Below are positions 13,401 to 28,400 of a stretch of 64,000 bases of DNA, piece by piece. Source of the stretch: Silene conica (lineage: Eukaryota > Streptophyta > Magnoliopsida > Caryophyllales > Caryophyllaceae). Under the pieces are notes generated by a model. That model did not search any database and was not told the origin of the DNA. It worked only from the letters and a program-made list of their open reading frames with translations. A program made the position numbers and the translations under genes. How positions within the stretch are numbered: the first letter of the stretch is position 1; every line of letters starts with the position of its first letter. The stretch covers positions 3,272,269 through 3,336,268 of the forward strand of contig CM055311.2 in assembly GCA_029255685.2 (NCBI GenBank), read 5' to 3'.

Positions 13401-16400
13401 TTTAATTAAACTAATAGATAAAAATCTCGAAACTAAAGAAAAATTATATTTAGCATGTTTATAGGTTAACCGGTAACCGAACCGCAAATAATCGTTTAAA
13501 GTGGTTAACTGAACCGCAAATAACCGTTACGAACGGTGCGGTTTAGGTTCGGTGTTTTGCCAAACCGAACCGTGTGCGAACCGTATTAAATACGAGGTTC
13601 GGTGAACCGAACCGCGAATGAACACCCCTAACACCAAATTAGTGGGTTACGTTAAAATATTGGGTCTCTTTTAAATATTTGGATTGATACTAACACGATA
13701 CAAAACTTAAATGGGTCGAGTTAGGGTTGACCTCTTTTTAGACGATAACACATTTATTTGAAGTGTCTTAATATATACTTTATTTATTTATTTATTTTTT
13801 TTGGATGGCGAGGGGTTTAATCCCCCGGGCCCATGCATTCCCGCACCACCACATGGACCATGTAAGCCACCCCTTCGGGGGCTGCAATGATCTTCGTTCA
13901 TCATTTTTGGGATTATAGGGATGTAAAGCTTTGCTTATTAGTTTATTGGTTAAATGTTACGTGAGTTAAAAATGACTTGCTTAAAGATAAGTGAGTTAAA
14001 CAGATTGAGTTGAGTTGTATAAAATTTAAATGAGTTAGGTTAGGGTGAAGACAAATATAATGACCTATTTACTCAAATAAGTCGAGTTAAGATTACGGTT
14101 TTAATAACCCGTTTAAAGTTGACAAAAACACGATTTTACCTTAACTTAATGGGTTTAGCAAGTCTAATTTAACAAATATTTCCTTTTCTTAATGTAAGCA
14201 TTGTTTTATCCTTCCTATTCTTTACTTACTACTTTCTCCATTCATATCCAACCTACATGTATCCTTTTTTCATCCATTCATATCCACTCTACCACTTTCC
14301 TAAAAAAAGAAAACAAAATGACTAAACTATCCTTATGGAAATCATTTATCTACCTAGAATGCCACTCCATGACCCACCTATAATCCACCATCAAACATTT
14401 AAATTAATAAAAAAGCATCTTACACACTTTCAAATGTCTTTTTAATAGTTTTTTTATATCTTTCTTAATATTTGTGCAAAAAACATATATGTGCTTTGGA
14501 TATGAACGGAGAAAGTACTTCTGTTGATAATACTGCCTAGGCATCACCTAAAACTTCGAGTTGTTTTAAGTCATGCGACCCTAAACCCTAAAAAAGAGTC
14601 GAATGGCAAACTGGCACGCGAATCATATTAAAGAAAAGAATAATATCACGATAATCGCTTGTCCATTATCTGCTCATGGTTTCCATTTTTTAGTTTTTCA
14701 TATCATAGTTACAAAACTTACAAAAACATAATATTATAGAGCAAGGACTAATTACCTCAATATATCCAAGCTTCTCTGGATCCAATTCTTCCATAAGAAG
14801 AGCGGCATATTCATCTGCTTGATCACTTATTCTTGACAACTTGCATGCTGAAGCACTTAATATTATTATCTACACAACATTTCAAATGTTCGGATTTAAA
14901 ATAATTACAAATTCTCTTCTACGACGGTCGCACGTATGATCAATATAAAAATCATCACTTTTACTAAATAGTGACCACCTTTTATCATTAAAAATTACTT
15001 ATTTTTTCAAAATTGTCACTAGTTATAAAAAGTGGTTACGTTTTACCAAAATAATTATCATATTTTGCAAAATAAAAAAAAGTTGGGAGTATTTAGGTAC
15101 TCTCATCTTTTGTAGGCACTCTCATCTTTTGTACATGTCGTATTATACTTCTCAACACTTGATACCATATAGGAGTTTGTTAGAAATAATGCAAAGTCAA
15201 AATGTTGACCATTGTTGCTTAGTAAGGGTATATCTAATTAAGTAGCATATTGACATCAATTTTCATGATGTTTATTAATATCATTATCTTCTTAGTAATC
15301 ACAATTAATTTTCTATCATAAATTACTTTAGATATCCTTTGATTTTAGTCTAATGTTAGCTTTATATAAAGTGATACGGAGTATAAGAGAATGAGTATGT
15401 CACACATTATCAAATACTCTATCATCAAAATCTCTTTGATAAATTCTGAGTATACCATGGAGGAGTTCTAACTCCTTGTGGTTGAGTACACAACCTAGAG
15501 AAGCATTGTGTGATCTTGAGGGAGACGCTCATATCGATTTGTACCCTAGCCAGGACGATTTCGTTTCTCATTCAGTAACATTCAATTCATATCACGACAC
15601 AACAACATATATATTTTCAAATATATATTTGCCCCTATAATGACTCAATATTTCCAACAGAGTTCACGCTTAATAATCGTTCGATAAATTTATTCTATGA
15701 CCTACTCCCTCCGAGTCGGAGTAATGGTTCTTACTTCCTTTTTGGTGCGAGTTTAGTGATGGTTCCTCTTTCCATTTTTAGTAACTTTTTTGTGGTTTAA
15801 AATCAATTCAGTGTGGGGTAGGGTGTTTTGTGTGGTTTAGAATCATTTCCTTATTTTTTGTGCATAAAGGTAAAGGAACCATTATTATGACTCGGAGGGA
15901 GTATAAAGTACACCAAAATCACATAGAAATGTTATACAGTTTTCCACTTCAACCATCCTGTTTTAATTTTATGGAACATACGTCACCTAATTATCCATCA
16001 GTCTAGATAATAGATCATAAATACTTCAGAAACATATGTTATGTCCCTATAAAAGCTAATTCAACCTACTTCCCTACCTCCATTTTCACTAAACCTACAC
16101 TCCAAATCTTTTGTCATATAGTTGTCCACGGTCGTTCCGCCCATTAGGCCTTCTCTCCCAGCCCGATTATTTTGTGGGCTTGGACAAGTATTTTTTATCC
16201 GAAAAATTAAGAGGCCGTGTCAAGCCCAACCCGCCAAGTTAAATGAGCGGGTATAAACAACAAGAAAAGCCCACGGGTCGGCGCATTAGGCTTGTTTACT
16301 ATTAAAATAATTTACTTTTATTCTTAAAAAAACTTTTTTTCAAGAAAATTGTATCAATTTTATAGGGATATGGAACATTAAAGTAATAATATGGAAAATA

Positions 16401-19400
16401 TAATATGTATACTAAAACAGTTTAAATATAACGAAAATGTTTATATATTTTAAATAATATAATGTCTAAATTAGATAGATGATCAAACAATAATGATTAC
16501 GTCTAATCTTTGCATCTAACATTGAATGTATTTCTTTACTATACATAAATTTATGTATCTCACTTCAAATTTCACGTCAAGGTATGCAATATTAAAAAAT
16601 AGATTAATAGAAGTCATTTAATACCGAATACTTAATTAACAGTTAAAGTTTCGTGTTATGGTCCATGGCCGCCCGACTTTTGTATAAAGAGCGGGCACTA
16701 CAAACGCGGAATAGTGACGGAAAAAAATGTCCGTCAATTTTTTTTGGCTGACGGACGGACTACTGACGCACAATATTCCTGACGGATTGTCCGTCAGAAT
16801 CCGTCAGATAAATCTGGCGCGTTGACCAAAGTCAATGGCGGTAAAAATCACTGACGGATCATCGATCAAAATCCGTCAGCTAAAGTTGGCGCATTGACCA
16901 AGTCATTAGCAGTAAAAATGACTGACGGACAATTCGTCACATATTTAATATCAGTAAATTAAATATATGACGGATTTTCCGGCAGTACGTGTATGAGGTT
17001 ACTGACGGACTATCCGTCAGATACTTAATTTATTGACCGATCATCCGTCAGTGACTTTAAAATCAAAAATCATTTTTAAATTTCAGATAATAATATATCT
17101 GACGGATTATCCGTCAGATAAGTAAATAATGACGGAACATCCGTCAGTAAATTTTTATAATACCCCGAAAATAGACGGGGTTTCATTATCCCCAAATCAT
17201 AAAATCCCTAATTTCGACGAACCCTAAATCGCCACACCCGACACACACCCGACACCACCACTCTTGCCACCCTATTTCACTTATGTCACCGTCATCGTCA
17301 TCTTAAGGTAAACATTCATCTTTCTTTTCCTTTAATTTAAGAATTCATCGTCTTTTCTTAATTTTCCTTCTACTCAATTTGTTAGTTTTCTAGTTTTATT
17401 ATGTATGTTAATTGATTTAGGATAAAAGCCTTACTTGATTTAGGATAGCTGTCATAATGTTTGATTAATTATGTGAATTTCTGATTAATTATTTTAGGTT
17501 TTGATTAATTATGCTAATTTTGGTTTAATTATACTAATTTTTGATTAATAATGTTAATATTTGTTTAATTATGCTAGTTTTTTGTTGAAATGATGCTAAT
17601 TTCATTTTGATTTGTTTTACTTATGCTAAAAGTGTCTTTAATTATGATGATGTTATTATTTATATTGACCTAGTAACCGTTCAAAAATTATTCCTTACGA
17701 GTAATTTTTGAATAGTCTCCATTTTGGGACTGTCTTTGTTCGTTTCAAGTCACTTAGGTAGTAAACATGTTATTGTGTTTTCCTATCTTCTAATGCATGA
17801 TTTATTATTTTAATGGTTAAAATCGATTAAGTAGTGAATAATTGTGTTAAAAATAGTTAAAGTTAATATTTTGGCCTGAAATTTTACCCATAGATGTTAT
17901 CTATGATATGAACATCACATCTAAATTTTTCAAATTAGAAAGTTCTTGGTTTTAAATTATTAATTTTACAAGATATAACTAAATAATTTGAATTTTTAAG
18001 GGTCATAAAACATATTTCGACTTTAGGCAGTGTTTTTGGTCTTTTTGAGGTTCTAAAAGTGTTTTACAAAGACTAAAAATTTTATTTGTATTTTATTGCA
18101 TGCTTTTAAAGTAAATTTTGAATTTACGGCTTAAAATGCGTGTTTTTCCGATTTATTTATGAAGTAAATTAATTATTTTTATAAAGCTAATATTTTTATG
18201 GTTCTGCAAATTTAAGAAAGTTCCAAAATATTCAAAATTTAAATTTTGAATTGTCCGAAATTTTTATGACTCGTTTGGCTTTTTTTATCATTTTTTCCGT
18301 AAATACGACTAATTATCGAACAATATATATTAAATCAAGTTGAATCATGATCAAAATTTGGTGAGACTAAGTTTTGATGTCTAAACGGTGTTAGGATGAT
18401 TAGTTTGGACATAAATGAGATTTATGCAATTTATAGTGGTTATAAAAGTTATTATCACGCAAATCCGTAAAAACTACAACCAAATATATATAGGATATTC
18501 GCTCCCAAGACAATTTGCCTTAAAAATTAGCATTTGCATACATATTTTAATGCTGCATTTTATTTAATATGAATGTCATATTTAATTTTATTTATTTTAT
18601 GTAATTTTGAATTATGTATTTTACTTAGTATGGCATTAGATTTAATCGGTATTACCCGTAATGTAAGGGAATATCGATTCGGTTGTAATTTTAATTTTAA
18701 TGTAATTTTAAAAGTGTTGCGTTTTATCCAAAAATGTTGCATGAAATGTTGCTATAGCCTAATGCAACAAGACTTTAAGCAACATATTTAAAAGTGTTGC
18801 TTAAACCTAATAGCAACATTTTTATGAGTATATGCAACATTTTAAAGCCGTTGCAATAGGCTCAGTTTGTAGTAGTGGGACCAATGAAGTTAGTTTCCGA
18901 ATTTGTAATAGTTAATTAGATTTTCTATTATTAGGAAGACTATACTAGAGTTTTGTTTTATGTTTTGCATTTTCCTTATATGTTTGCATGCATCGCCAAA
19001 TCGCCATAACTAAACATGCATCTTAAATCAATCGAGTACATCGACTATGGCAATTAAATATTGAGTTCACCGTTTTAGTTCAGTTAAAACATGAAAGATA
19101 ATAAATTGTCAAGACTCCAACGTTATTAAATAATTAAGCATTGGTCGTACCAAAGATTAGAACGATAGATCCCAATTTCATAAGGGAGGTATGCTCGACT
19201 TCACCGGGGTACAAACCTTGTTATGTTGGGTGCGTGGGTAATAAGTGTTATTACATCGAAATTTGGGTTGGGCTCAACGGAAGAGTATAGAAGGACCGGT
19301 GTTCCACACGTGTTCCGAAGTCAAGGAGATGGAATTAGAGTAATTCTATCGACCGAGAGTATAGTGTAGAACCGATTAAATAGTTAATCCACCAAGTCGT

Positions 19401-22400
19401 GCTAAGGGAAGTGTAGAGAGACTGGTGTTCCACATGGAAATTAGTATTGATTTGGGTCTCGGAATCATTTATATAAGTTGGGTTGAAGTCACTTTATAAA
19501 TGCCTTAAATTCTTGCTTAACGTTTTTTCAAGTATTCAAAAGATAAATGTTAATTTCCTTTCCTCCATGTTTGTAGTTTTTTAAATGGATCCATCTAAAG
19601 CAACTACTCGTATCATAATTGAATCAGTCCACCAAGTTTTTGACAATGTGTGCTTCGAAAACAATTTCGATACAACTAGAGAATTTCATATCGGAGTCGG
19701 TTCCTATGGAGCTCTTAACTTTGTCACCTCCTCCTTACCTCCTATTAGACAAAATGTGAAAGTGTCTTGGGAAGACTCTCTAGCAAGGTCCATGGGATCT
19801 TTGTCATTGGATGACAAGAATCTCGATTTGAGTGGGAGCTCAAGCAAGAAGGATCTTAGATCAAAGGGTTTTGACTTCAAAAGAAAAGAGAAGAAGAATA
19901 GAGGCTCCAAGCATGGAAAAGGTGCCCAAACAAATGATGAATGCCATTATTGTCATGGCATGGGACAGAGGTCGAGGAATTGCCCTAGATATGTGAAAAA
20001 TATTAGGGAAGGGCTTGTTATTCCCCGACTTAAAATTCCTTCTGAAATCTTTGTCATTGATGTCAATTTAACCTCTACGTCAACATGGGTATTGGATACC
20101 GGTTGCGGGTCTCATCTTTATAATCATTTACAGAGTTTGAGAAATGAAGAGTGGCTAAGCAAAGGAGATGTTCTCCGGCTTGGAAATTGAGCTAATAGCG
20201 GCCACCACAAAGGGAACATATGTGCTTCCCTTACCTAATGGATTTGAGTTGTACTTGCATAATTGTTATTAGGGTTTTTCTCTTCTATACCCCTGTGTTT
20301 TTTCACTTTCTATTTTATACCCCTGCCTTTTTTGAACCCCTCATTAGTACCCCTGAGTTGATTAATTAATATAATCCGTGATCAAAGAAGGGATTAGCTG
20401 TTAATACTTCCGTCAAACAGCCATGTAAGCAATGACATGGATAATTATTGATGAATTGGCACCATGTAAGCAATGACATGGATGATGACATGGATTGAAC
20501 AATTTTTTTTGTTGAAATTGAGTCCAACGCTTAAACCATCTAACTTCCTCTGTAAAACAACTCCCCTTTCCTCTCAAATTACCCTAAAATCCACTGCTAT
20601 CCAAACCCTAAAAATCGAAAAAAGCAATCAATAATCCTTCGTCTCTCTCATTTTCCTGATTCAGGTACATTTTTTCATTTGTTATTTTCATATTTGAAGT
20701 TTTAGTTTATTATTTTCTTCATTTTCTCCACTTGATCATCGATTTTCTATTGCAATTTTGGGGTTTTTTGTGATAAATTTATGCAGAAACTAACAAAGAA
20801 TGAATCTTTAGGGTAAATATGTTGAAAAACTATCTTTTTTTAGGTGGATTATGCTTAATATTGAATTATTAGTTAACTTTTAAATTATAGTTGTTGTTGT
20901 ATTACAATTGCAGGATGGAGAAGGTAATGTTGAAAATGTACTTTAGGGGTAGAGATATATTTGTTATGGTTGATGATACGGATAAATGTTTGTTGATGGA
21001 TGTTATCAATGACCTCTATGATGAGGCAGAGAAAAATGAATTCCCCTTGCCTTTACATCCGTCTTTAAGCTATTGTTATAAAAAGAAAACAGTAAAGTTG
21101 AAGAATGATAATGGGTTAATGGAAATGTTCAGTAGGTTTGAGGGACAAACAGAGATTGATATTTGGATAGATTCAGACTTTAAACCTTCTACTGTTTTAC
21201 AATTGGCTAGAAAATTGAGGGCTTCCAACAATGACAATAATAAAGATGTAGTTGTCCCTCATAAATCTAGTAATATTCAGAATGTAGAGGATGGAAATGG
21301 TACTGTGGTTAGAAAGTTTAGGGAAAAATTAATGTTTAGGAGGAAGCCTGCACCCTGTCAAGAAGAGGTAATAGTTAATCCTCTTGTTTCTAATACACCA
21401 GCTACTATCCCTATATCTTCTGCACCTCCATCAACTCAGATTATCGTTAACGAGGGTGTGAGCATATCACCAAGGAGAAGTGTGAGGTTGAGTCAAAATG
21501 TGACTGATAATGTGGACCCTATACCTTCTTCACCTGAATCAACTCAAATTATGGCTAATGAGGGTGTGATCATATCACCAAGGAGAAGTGTGAGGTTGAG
21601 TCAGAATGTGAGTGACAATGTTGTACCTAGACCCTCTTCACCTAAATCAACTGAAATTGGGGTTAATGAGGGTGTCATTTGTTCACCAAGGAGAAGTTTG
21701 AGGCTGAGTCAGAGTACACTGTCACCTACAAATGAAATATCACAGTTAAATGTTGAAAATGTTGAAGATGTTATATCCCCAAAGAGGAAAGGTAGGTTGA
21801 GTCAAGCTGATATTAATGATCAACTTAAATTACCTAAATCCACTGCTATGAAAAGAGGTTTGTATACCCCTAAAACTAGACTGAATCCAGAAGTTGGTGA
21901 AGGAAGTAGTGGAATGGTCACAAGAGGGAATAAGGTTGATTATGGTGTTATTGAAGATTCTGATTCAGAGGGGAGTTTTATACCTGGGGATGAAGACCTT
22001 TGTGAGGATGAGGAGGATGTTAGTGACTTAGAGGCAGAGGATAACCTTTTATGTTCAACACTTGAACATATTGATGATGGATATGTCCCTTATCAAGAGC
22101 ATGTCTGGTCTGGTAGTGAGGATGATGGGTACTCTGCAAAGTTATGGGAGAATGGTGAATTATATGAGGATGCCAAGTTTGGGGCTATTAGACTACGACC
22201 TTGGATGTTATTCATGGATAAGGATCACTTCAAAGATGTGTTAAGGGACTTTTGTATCCAAGAGGGTTTTCATTTGATAGTTATAAAAGCTGATGCTCTG
22301 AGATACACAGCTGAGTGTGCAACATTAAACTGTGACTGGAGAATTCATGCAAGTGTTCTTGCTGATGAGAGAACCTGGGCCATCAAGAGCATTAGATCAG

Positions 22401-25400
22401 CAGACCATGGTTGTGTGGGGGTTAAAACTCATAATCCTATGGCAAACGCTGTGTGGGTAGCACATAAATTGATGGAAGATATCAGGGCTAATAATGCTAT
22501 CTCAGGATCATCCATTAATAAACTATTAATGGCTAGATATGGGCTTGAAATGAAGACATCTACCATATATAAGATGAAGGAGCTAGCATTAACATTGATA
22601 AATGGTGGACATGATGAGTCCTACAAGCTACTGCCAACTTATGCTGAGGTTGTTAAGCAAACCAATCCTGGTAGCTATGCCATCTGTACATGGGCTGAGA
22701 TGAATAACCCTGAAAAATCCTTACAGTTTAAGAGCATCTTTGTTTCATTCAAAGCCCAGCTCAGTGGAGTGTTAGCCGACTGTAGGAGTCTAATTGGGGT
22801 AGATGGGACACACTTAAAAGGGAATCATGGTGGGGTTTTGCTGTCTGCCATAACAATGGATGGTAACAATGAGCTCTTTCCTATAGCTGTGGCAGTTGTT
22901 GATTCTGAAAATAAGAACAGCTGGTCCTTTTTCTTTCATCACTTGAGAAATGTGCTACAAGATGATGAAAGAACAGAGTGGACAATCATCTCAGATAGGC
23001 AGAAGGTTTGTTCATAACTCTATTACTTTCATCTTCCATTAATTGTTCAATGATGTTAAATTAACCCTTATTTTTAACAACTGTCCAACAGGGTGTTGAA
23101 CCTGCACTAGATGAGGTTTGGCCTCAAGCATATAGAAGGTTCTGTGCTAGGCATCTCAGCAGGATCTTCAAGATTGAATATCCTGGCCTGTTGATGTATA
23201 ACCTCTTCTGGAGAGTTGTCAATGCTACCTCTCAGTTCACATTCAAGAAAGCATTAGAGTCTGTTGTGCACACTGTAGGTAGGGGTTGTGCTAGATGGTT
23301 TCTAGACCTAGGTAGCAAAGAATGTTGGGCAAAACACATGTTTGACCCTAGGGTTTGCAGTGATGAAAACACCTCGAACTTTGTGGAAAGCTTTAACAGC
23401 ACAATAGGTGTTCATAGATTGAACCCAGTCTTGAGCATGCTTGAAGGTATTAGAAGAATGACAATGGTTAGACATGCAACAAGGAAGCAAATTGCTGAAA
23501 AGTGGAAAGATAATGGAGTCTGCCCAAATATTATGCATAGGCTAAGGAAGTTGAAAAAAGAATCTAGATTTTTTCATGCATATGCTTCAGAACATAGATG
23601 GGAGTATGAAGTGTCTGATGGTGGTGCTCATCTGCCAGTTGATCTGAAAGCAAGAACATGTACTTGTGGACAATGGCAAATTAGTGGAATCCCTTGTAAG
23701 CATGGAATAAGAGCTATATTGTTTGCTGGACTGCAACCTGCAGCTTTTGTAAGTGACTGGTTCTCAGTTAAGACATACAAACTAGCATATGGCTTACCTA
23801 TACACCCCATCCCTGATGCTGAGCAGTGGCCTGCACTTGATGTGCCAACTCTGGAACCCCCTACCCTTAGAATAGCAATTGGGAGGCCCTCAAGGAATAG
23901 AAGAAGAGAACCGGGAGAGCAGAAGAAAGGAAAGAGATCCATAACCATAAGATGTAAGAAATGCAAAGGTCTTGGCCACAACTCGAAGACATGTAAGGGA
24001 GGGTACACTGCTAGAGAAAGGCAAGAAATGGAAGGAAAGGTGACCAAGAAAAGAAGCAGCCAAGTCATGAGAATGACACCAGTTGCTAGCACATTCAAGT
24101 CTTTGGATGAGTTAGAGGGAGTGATTATGAGCACCACTCAAGAAGAAAATGTTGCAAGTACTAGCACTGGAAAAAGGAGGAAGACAAATTAGCAATAGTT
24201 GTTGTTCATGTTTATCACTTTTTTGCCTTAAAATGTTCAAATATTAAACTGTCCAAATGTAGTTTATCAAGTTTCTTTTTGTAATGAAACCAAGTGTGGT
24301 TCATTAAGGCTTCTTTTTGTAATGAAACCAAGTGTGGTTCATTAGGTTTATCAAGTTTCTTTTTGTAATGAAACCAAGTGTGGTTCATTAAGGCTTAAGG
24401 CTTATTTTTGTAATGAAACCAAGTGTGGTTCATTAAGGCTTCGTTTTGTAATGAACAAGTACTGATAGTTCAAGTGTTCATACTGGCTTCGTCTTCATAC
24501 TGGCTTCGTCCCTTGGGGCAGAATAAATGGCAGCCTGTAGGTCTGCTGATATGGGCAGGCTGCTACTGTTAGAGCAGGTCTGTTGCAGGAAGGTGTACAG
24601 GTCTGATTTCAAGGCATATTAGTAGCTGTAAGGCTGAAGTTGTTGTTGGGGCCGTGAAGTAGAGGCAAGAAATGGACTAATTTTTGCACTAGGATACATC
24701 ATTAGTGCAGGAAATGGGAAGGAATTTGTAGTGTTAAAGTATTTGGCGTATAGGTTAAGTGCAGGCTGGATTTGGTCTCCACTTACAGCGTGAAGTTATG
24801 GGCAGGAATTGAAAGTGCTAAGTGTTGCATCTTTACGTGCAGCATTTGGTTTGTTTTGTTAGAATTAGTTTATCACAAGGTACTGATAGTTGGAATTTAA
24901 AATGTTCATTCTCATACTCTGTGTAAATTTTCGTTCTTATGGAAAACAATGTTGAGAAATTCTAGCATTGACAATATCGAAAAATTCTGGAAAACAATTC
25001 ATTAATCCTTGAAATTCATAACCGTTCCTTCTCAAAATACATAGCACTTCTTACAATTTTCTGGAAATTTTCACTACTTCATAACAATGACTATTATAAG
25101 GAAAACAAACAAATATAAGCTACACTTGAAATAAAACTTCATCTTCCTTGACAACCCTAAAATCTCTTCCTTCAAACCTATTACTTCATCCTTCATCAGA
25201 TTTCCACTTGAAGCATCATCAGCTTCATCTTCATATGCTATATTCAACCTTTTTGTTATCCTCAAATGATTTTCAGTCAACCACATCACAAAATTATTGC
25301 AATCTAAACATTTAAAATATGCTTTCTTTGAATTATTAATTGACCCGGATATCTTGATGATAGCATTTTTCCCACATCTATTGCAAGCTTGATTCTTAAA

Positions 25401-28400
25401 ATTAAGACCCTCAATTGGGTGGTTTCTCCACATTGAAGATGATGTTGACATAATTAGAGAGGATGAAAAAATTTGAAGGAAAAAATTTGGGAGATTTTGC
25501 AATTGAAAATGATGTTAATTAGGTTTAAGAGAAATTGGGGATAAATAAAAGGATAGAGGAATGAAGGGAAGATCAAAGGAGGAAATGCCAACATAGCAGC
25601 CATGTAGGCTGTTTGACGGAAGTATTAACGGCTAATCCCTTCTTTGATCACGGATTATATTAATTAATCAACTCAGGGGTACTAATGAGGGGTTCAAAAA
25701 AGGCAGGGGTATAAAATAGAAAATGAAAAAACACAAGGGTATAGAAGAGAAAAACCCTTGTTATTATGTGCCTACTTTATCTAAGGACATTATTTCCGTT
25801 TCCATGTTGGACATAGAAGGATTTTCTTTTATCATTAAGCACAATTGTTATGAGATCTCAAGAAATGACTTGACTATTGGCCGAGCATCTTCCATAAATG
25901 GTATTTAGGTTCTTGACACCTCGAATCCAAGTAATGATATCTATAAAGTCAACTCAAAGAGACCAAAACAAGTGACCCAAATGAATCGTTCATTTGGCAT
26001 TGTCGATTGGGATACATAAACGAAAATCGAATCAAGAGGTTGATTTCGACTAAAGTTATTAAACTATTTGATTTCCAATCATATGGTATATGTGAGTATT
26101 GTCTCCTAGGCAAGATGACTAGAAATCCTTTTAGTGGTAAAGGGACTAGAGCTAGTGATCTATCAGGACTCATACATACCGATGTATGTAGACCAATAAT
26201 GAGCATCACCGCTAGGGGAAATTTTGACTATTTCATCACCTTCACCGATGACTTTAGTAGATATGGGTATATCTACTTAATAAAGTACAAAATTAAGGCA
26301 TTTGAGAAATTTAAAGAAATTCAAAATGAGGCGGAAAACCAATTAAACAAAAGGATAAAAACACTATGATCCGATCGTGGTGGCGAATATCTAAGTAATG
26401 AATTTGATTCACACTTGAAAGTTTTTGGCATTGTGTCACAACTCTCTTCTCCCGGAACACCACACTTAAATGGTGTAGCCGAGAGAAGAAATCGAACTTT
26501 ATTAGATATGGTTCGATCTATGATGAGTCAAACCGAGTTACCCGACTCGTTTTGGGGGGTTTGAAATCCAAACCGCCGTAAAATCTTTGAATTATAGTCC
26601 CACTAAAGCAACCGAAAAGACTCCATATGAGATGTGGAAAGTAAGGGTTTCGAGTCTTTTCCATATGAAGATTTGGGGATGTGATGCTTATGTCAAAACT
26701 AAGAGTGATGACAAGCTTGCCCCAAGATCAGTAAAATGCACATTCGTAGGTTATGCTAAATCTCGAGGATACCATTTCTACCAACCTCAAGAGCATAAAG
26801 TGTTTGTGTCTTCAGAGGCTGTCTTCTTAGAAAAGGAGTTTATTTCTAAGAAACAGAGTGGAAGAAATTTTGAACTTAACGAAGTCAAGAGCCACAAACC
26901 GAAATAGAAACTGGAATAGAGACGCAAGAAGATGTTGCTTCGTCGTCTAATTCAGTTGTTAATCGTCAATCAAGGAGATCGGGGCGAGTCTCTCCCCAAC
27001 CCGAAAGATATGTGGGACATATCCAAGAGGATGAGAGTCTCGATGTATTACTCTTAGAGAGTGATCAGCCCGCAACCTACAAAGCCATTATCTCTAGTCC
27101 AAACTCCGGCTTATGGCTTGATGCCATGAAGTCCGAAATGGATTCTATTCGAGAAAATCAAGTTTGGAACTTGGTAGATTTGCCCGAAGGAGCAAGAGCT
27201 CTTCAGTGTAGATGGATCTTCAAAGTGAAGAATGACATAGAAGGACATGATGATGTCTATAAAGCTAGGCTAGTAGCAAAGGGTTTTACCCAAGTGCAAG
27301 GTCTTCAGTATGATGAAACATTTGCCCAAATTCCTATGCTTAGATCCATTCGGATAATGTTAGCAATTTCCGCATTTCATGACTATGAAAATTGGCAAAT
27401 GGATGACAAGACCGCTTTTCTAAATGGGCATTTAGAAGAGGAGGTGTACATGGTACAACCCGAAGGTTTTGTCGATCCTAAAGAACCTAAAAAAGTTTGC
27501 ATGCTTAAGAGATCCATATATGGTCTTAAGCAAGCATCAAGGAGTTGGAACCATCGATTTAATCATGTTATAAGAGAAAATGGTTTTACTCGAAGCGTTG
27601 AGGAACCATGTTTATACATAAAGTTCAGTGGGAGCCATGTTGTGTTCTCATCTTGTATGTAGATGACATACTTCTCAACGGAAATGATGTTCCGATGTTG
27701 TCCTCAAAGAAGTGGTTGGGCAATCACTGCCAAATGAAGGACCTAGGAGAAGCACAACGCATATTGGGTATCCGGATCTATTAAGATAGATCCAAGAGGA
27801 TATTGGCATTGAATCAAGAATCTTATATTGATAAGATAGTTCGACGGTTCAGCATGGACAAATCTAAGAGAGGTTTGGTCCCCATGAGTAGTGGAATTAT
27901 TTTGAGCAAGCACTACTACAAAACACGCTTACTACATCGGTGAATGGACATAGGTTTTTTAAAAATACGATGTAGTAAATAATGCACATGGGATTTTTCA
28001 AAAATCGGATGTGCATATATATGTATGGACATCGGTTGTTTTTTACAACCCATGTCCATAAGTTATGACATTAATGGACATGGGTTGTTTGTAAAACCCA
28101 TGTTAATGCATTTCACTTTTTAGTAACCCTAATGCGCGCAAAAAGACTCGACTCATAAATTCATCAAAAACCCGTTTTCTTCTATACCCCACTGTACTCC
28201 TCAGCTCCGCTCCATTTCCCAATTCCCACATACACATCCGTTATCCGCTTCCACGCCAACTCCCTCTTTGCCATCGACCGCCATCTTCTCCACCGTGACA
28301 ACCAGGCGTCCATCGATGCACGAATTACTCATCGTTAGCTCCATGAGTAGCGCCGATAAATCATACTGAAGCACAACACTCTTCTCGTCCTTGATAGGTC

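Larger units (their letters stand above)
20272..25757 (+). mobile_element. Mutator-like element (MULE) with two genes
   Basis: Terminal inverted repeats of 151 bp (20272-20422 and 25607-25757) start GGGTTTTTCTCTTCTATACC and differ at about three sites. A perfect 9-bp target duplication TTGTTATTA flanks the element (20263-20271 and 25758-25766), the Mutator size. Inside are a MudrA-type transposase gene on the plus strand, a tandem repeat block and a small convergent gene with a GRF-type zinc finger. Intact frames and near-identical ends suggest a recent, possibly active insertion. Confidence 0.95.
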
